Assembly (NCBI GenBank): GCA_964356135.1
Contig: CAYHGV010000112.1
Location: 1-8,293 of the forward strand
DNA length: 8,293 nt
DNA from: CAYHGV01 sp964356135
GTDB lineage: Bacteria; Hydrothermota; Tepidihabitantia; CAYHGV01
Direction of reading: 5' to 3'
This document shows positions 5,733 to 8,293 of the stretch, piece by piece. Positions within the stretch are counted from its first letter, which is position 1. Every line of letters starts with the position of its first letter. Below the pieces are notes generated by a model, which saw only the letters and a list, made by a program, of their open reading frames with translations, did not search any database and was not told the DNA's origin. The translations under genes and the position numbers were made by a program.

Positions 5733-5740
5733 CAATAATA

Positions 5741-6580
5741 ATGAAAAGACAAGAAATAAGGAAGAAAGTTCGGCAAGGCTATGCACAAATTGTTAAGTCG
5801 GGCGAGAGCTGTTGTGTGCCGGCGGACTCGTGCTGCGGCGGAGCAGTACCGGCTGCCAATATTAGCAAAAAAATCGGCTATACCGAAGCTGACCTGAAAT
5901 CGGTTCCGGCAGGAGCGAATTTGGGGCTGGGTTGCGGAAATCCGATTGCCCTGGCTTCGCTTAAAAAAGGCGAGGTGGTTTTGGATCTCGGGTCGGGTGC
6001 AGGCTTCGACTGTTTTCTTGCGGCAGCCAGGGTCGGTCCCGCGGGTAGGGTCATCGGCGTCGATATGACGCCGGATATGATTGAACGGGCGCGAGAAAAT
6101 GGACGCAAAGGAAATTACCGGAACGTAGAATTCCGTCTGGGCGAAATAGAAAATTTACCGGCGGCGGATAATTCGGTAGACATCATTATTTCAAACTGCG
6201 TAATCAATCTCTCACCGGATAAACCGCAGGTTTTTAAGGAAGCGTTTCGGGTGCTTCGGCCCGGCGGCAGGCTCGCGGTTTCGGATATGGTTTTATTGAA
6301 AAAGCTTCCGGCATTCATTAAAAACAGCCTCGAAGCTTATGTCGGTTGTCTTTCCGGTGCGATGCTCCGGGACAACTATCTCAAGACGATCAAAGCGGCA
6401 GGATTTCGGGAAGTCAAGATTCTTACCGAGACATCCTTCCCGGTCGAGTTTATGGCGAACGATCCGACGGTCCAGGCGGTCGTCAAGGATATTAAAGTTC
6501 CCCGGAAAAAGATAGTCGAAATTGCTGGGTCGGTTTTGAGCATCAACGTTCAAGGGATTAAACCGCGTTTGAAATCCTGA
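5741..6580 (+). CDS. arsM: Arsenite S-adenosylmethionine methyltransferase
   Basis: 279 residues, normal length for bacterial ArsM, a cytosolic enzyme that methylates trivalent arsenic stepwise with SAM, giving methylated and finally volatile arsines. The Rossmann SAM site is clear: VLDLGSGAGFDC at 80-91 and VIGVDMTPDM at 104-113, with RVLRPGGRLAVSD at 170-182. The arsenic-binding cysteines are present: C65 in NLGLGCGNP, C153 in ISNCVINL and C203 in YVGCLSGAM, corresponding to Cys72, Cys174 and Cys224 of the algal enzyme. The N-terminus has a CC pair at 24-25 and another at 31-32 (ESCCVPADSCCGG), typical of bacterial members. No arsR, arsB or arsC gene lies in the window; the partners are an asparaginase-like protein and two unrecognised proteins, so control by arsenic is not shown by the sequence. 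Confidence 0.93.
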   Translation: MKRQEIRKKVRQGYAQIVKSGESCCVPADSCCGGAVPAANISKKIGYTEADLKSVPAGANLGLGCGNPIALASLKKGEVVLDLGSGAGFDCFLAAARVGPAGRVIGVDMTPDMIERARENGRKGNYRNVEFRLGEIENLPAADNSVDIIISNCVINLSPDKPQVFKEAFRVLRPGGRLAVSDMVLLKKLPAFIKNSLEAYVGCLSGAMLRDNYLKTIKAAGFREVKILTETSFPVEFMANDPTVQAVVKDIKVPRKKIVEIAGSVLSINVQGIKPRLKS

Positions 6581-6608
6581 GCGATGACGGTCCTCAAAGA
6601 GGTGAAAA

Positions 6609-7604
6609 ATGAACGAAGAGAATAGGCCGTTTGAGGCCTGGGAACAAGAGGTTGTAGCCGGACATCGGTGGGGCGAACGTCCCTGGTTGTCGTTTCCTCC
6701 GCCCTATGATCAAAAAGGTAAAGAGGAGCTTTCCCGGCTCAGGCAGCTCTGGCAAGCGGCACAGCCACTGGCGGAATCCGCTCGTGCAATCGTAAAACAA
6801 ATTATGGCGTTAGAGATATGCAATTGGAATCTCGAAGGGTCGGTTCTTGAACTCACGAGCGCAATCGGGAAAAATGAGCCGGCACCATTCCCGATCGGTC
6901 ACATGGCTTCGATTTCTGAAGAACGGTGGAAGAAAGTCTGGGCGTATTATCTGGTGCTGCGCGATTGGCTTCCCCATGATGCACCAACCGGCTATGGGGC
7001 GTTGTTCCGAGCCTGCGATCCGGACCAGACCATTCAAAAGCATATTTTAAATCTGCTCGGAGACCGAACACCATTGAAGGAGTTGTATGTTGAACGGTTT
7101 TGTCTCTGCCTTGAGTTCTGGCTCGGCGGCTATCCCCCGGGCGATTCAGCCCGGATCAAGGCTCACAATGCTGCGGTTTCGCTGGTGGAGGAGGAGATTA
7201 AGAAGTTCGACCCGGAAGGTCAGGTAGTGCACAGTGCGGTGATGCAGTCGGAGGGTGACGGCAGGCTTCAGCCCTGCAGCCATAAGGCGTTCCGTCGCTA
7301 TGATATGATCATATCGAGTATTGGGGGCGGCAAATGGCGGGCGCAGATGCCGCGGAAAGGAACCGACGGGCTGGAAGGGGCGGCAATACTGGAGAAGTAT
7401 TTAGTACCGATCGAAGCCTGGATTGATAACCGGGCTCAATCCGAAGACAGTCCCGACCCGGAAATCTTCGCACAGATCCAAACCCGGCTCGGAAAACCCG
7501 ATCCGACCAAACGGTTTCTCGCCTCGTTGCTCGTATCGCTGCTTCGTTCTCAGCAATTGGCCGCCCGATTACTGGCGGAAAGTCGAATTGAGAAAAAGTC
7601 TTGA
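6609..7604 (+). CDS. Uncharacterised 331-residue soluble protein
   Basis: ATG at 6609 follows AAAGAGGTG (6597-6605); the stop is TGA at 7602-7604. I do not recognise a family. The protein is hydrophilic, rich in W, R and E, with no signal peptide or membrane span, and looks mostly helical. Visible landmarks: RWGERPWLSFPPPYD at 20-34, a helical stretch through about 38-75, PFPIGHMASISEERWKKVW at about 93-111, a cysteine pair in ERFCLCLEFW near 163-172, and PCSHKAFRRYDMIISSIGGGKWR near 222-244. No classical P-loop, nuclease or metal-site motif is evident. Codon use matches arsM. It lies 28 bases after arsM and 19 bases before the next gene, so it is almost certainly cotranscribed, but this does not show a role in arsenic handling. 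Confidence 0.75.
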   Translation: MNEENRPFEAWEQEVVAGHRWGERPWLSFPPPYDQKGKEELSRLRQLWQAAQPLAESARAIVKQIMALEICNWNLEGSVLELTSAIGKNEPAPFPIGHMASISEERWKKVWAYYLVLRDWLPHDAPTGYGALFRACDPDQTIQKHILNLLGDRTPLKELYVERFCLCLEFWLGGYPPGDSARIKAHNAAVSLVEEEIKKFDPEGQVVHSAVMQSEGDGRLQPCSHKAFRRYDMIISSIGGGKWRAQMPRKGTDGLEGAAILEKYLVPIEAWIDNRAQSEDSPDPEIFAQIQTRLGKPDPTKRFLASLLVSLLRSQQLAARLLAESRIEKKS

Positions 7605-7623
7605 AGGTTGAAAGGAGGCTTTC

Positions 7624-8293
7624 ATGGGAATGGTCAATCCGAAGAGTTTAGCGGCAACCCTCGATGCCGTAAACGAAGTTTTTTTCTTGAATAAAAAACC
7701 GGTTTCTGCCGAAAGAGCAAAAGCAGCAAACTGGATCGCCGGTCGGCAGGGGTTGCCCGGTTCATACCGGGGAATGTTTGCACCGACCAGGCAGGACTTC
7801 GCGCAGGGAATTCGAGTTTTCACCGGCGAATCCGTCAGGACGGGTGCGGCAACCGGTCACATCCTGGGCGAAGAAGCATGCCGGGCACTGATGCTATTGA
7901 AGGTCCGGGATGCGGACGTCAGTTCGGCGATTCGCCAGGCAAGTGCTGGAATGACGGCGGCAATCAAAGAGGCGGAAGCGGCTGGCTCTATTTCGGGAAT
8001 GTACTGCTGCGGTATCTGCAGCGTCGCGCTCTGGCGCAATCTTTCAGTTGGTGGACTGGCAGACCAGGAGCGGTGGCTTCGCGCCGGTGTAAAAACACTT
8101 AAAACCTACCGGCGGGGCAGCGGTCGGTGGGGGAGATTTCCTTTTTACTATACCCTGTTGGCTTTGAACGAAATTGCGCTGCCGGCGGTAGTCGACGAGA
8201 TGCGCTATGCCGCACCGTTACTGGAAAAGTTTTTAAAAAGACCGGAGCTCAACAACCGGTTCGATAAGCGACGGCGGATTCTTGCCGAAAGAA
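7624..8293 (+). CDS. Uncharacterised protein, possibly of alpha-toroid type; 3' end outside the window
   Basis: ATG at 7624 sits five bases after AAAGGAGG (7611-7618), and the frame stays open for 223 codons to the window edge. The start MGMVNPKSLAATLDAVNEVFF is helical. Landmarks: AANWIAGRQGLPGSYRGMFAPT at about 35-56, GISGMYCCGICSVALWRNL-type text around 129-147 (SGMYCCGICSVALW), GSGRWGRFPFYYTLLALNEI at about 171-190, and EMRYAAPLLEKFLKRPE near 197-213. The middle and C-terminal pieces, with paired helices and a repeated Gly-Trp-aromatic pattern, remind me of the alpha/alpha barrels of squalene-cyclase or prenyltransferase type, but I cannot name a family. The CCxxC cysteines (GMYCCGICS) could bind a metal. 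It is the last visible gene of the arsM operon. Confidence 0.75.
   Translation, partial: MGMVNPKSLAATLDAVNEVFFLNKKPVSAERAKAANWIAGRQGLPGSYRGMFAPTRQDFAQGIRVFTGESVRTGAATGHILGEEACRALMLLKVRDADVSSAIRQASAGMTAAIKEAEAAGSISGMYCCGICSVALWRNLSVGGLADQERWLRAGVKTLKTYRRGSGRWGRFPFYYTLLALNEIALPAVVDEMRYAAPLLEKFLKRPELNNRFDKRRRILAER

Noticed and set aside
5726..5740. TTG start five codons before the arsM ATG
   Set aside because: The TTG overlaps the GGAGG ribosome site that serves the ATG at 5741.
5195..5788. 197-codon minus-strand frame over the asparaginase gene
   Set aside because: It is the antisense shadow of a gene with clear catalytic motifs; its own product shows no family.
7878..8102. 74-codon plus frame inside the last gene
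   Set aside because: It lies within the longer frame from 7624, which has a strong ribosome site and stays open to the window end.
1..8293. CRISPR array or long direct repeats
   Set aside because: No repeat-spacer periodicity is seen on reading the window; only short repeats of up to about 10 bases occur.

Overview
This is a bacterial window whose two halves look different. Translation is standard: ATG or GTG starts behind GGAGG-type ribosome sites, TAA/TGA/TAG stops, short gaps between genes, and sigma70-like promoters. Nothing fixes the species. HicB remnants, an ArsM methyltransferase and several uncharacterised proteins fit an environmental bacterium, perhaps from a candidate phylum, but that is only a guess. 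Every gene reads on the + strand. I found no rRNA, tRNA, transposase or CRISPR array.

Left half, 1 to about 4480, is AT-rich (one hand-counted 60-base line at 4081 is 33% GC) and looks like an accessory or defence-type island. It holds the 3' part of a small GIY-YIG nuclease gene (1-396), a PD-(D/E)XK-like nuclease (442-1383), a long stretch without convincing genes (1384-1902) that carries repeats and ends in a near-consensus promoter, then a 50-residue single-span membrane peptide (1903-2055). Two bases later begins an 805-residue GHKL-type ATPase (2058-4475) with Bergerat-fold motifs, an S5-like transducer, a beta-rich region and a helical C-terminus. Two nuclease-like proteins beside a large GHKL ATPase suggest a nucleic-acid-directed defence locus. 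No single gene matches a named system that I can identify.

Middle, 4480 to 5236, is a junction. It has a promoter that now drives a broken hicB antitoxin start (about 17 recognisable codons interrupted by TGA), then an intact 51-residue hydrophobic protein that is easy to miss because a longer overlapping frame covers it, then two hairpins and a probable new promoter.

Right half, 5237 to the end, is richer in GC (a line at 6241 counts 58%) and reads like ordinary chromosome. It is a tight operon: a stand-alone asparaginase N-terminal-domain protein, an ArsM-type arsenite SAM methyltransferase, a 331-residue protein I do not recognise, and a 223-codon 5' fragment of another unrecognised protein that runs off the window. 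Gaps of 18, 28 and 19 bases, each with a good ribosome site, imply one transcript.
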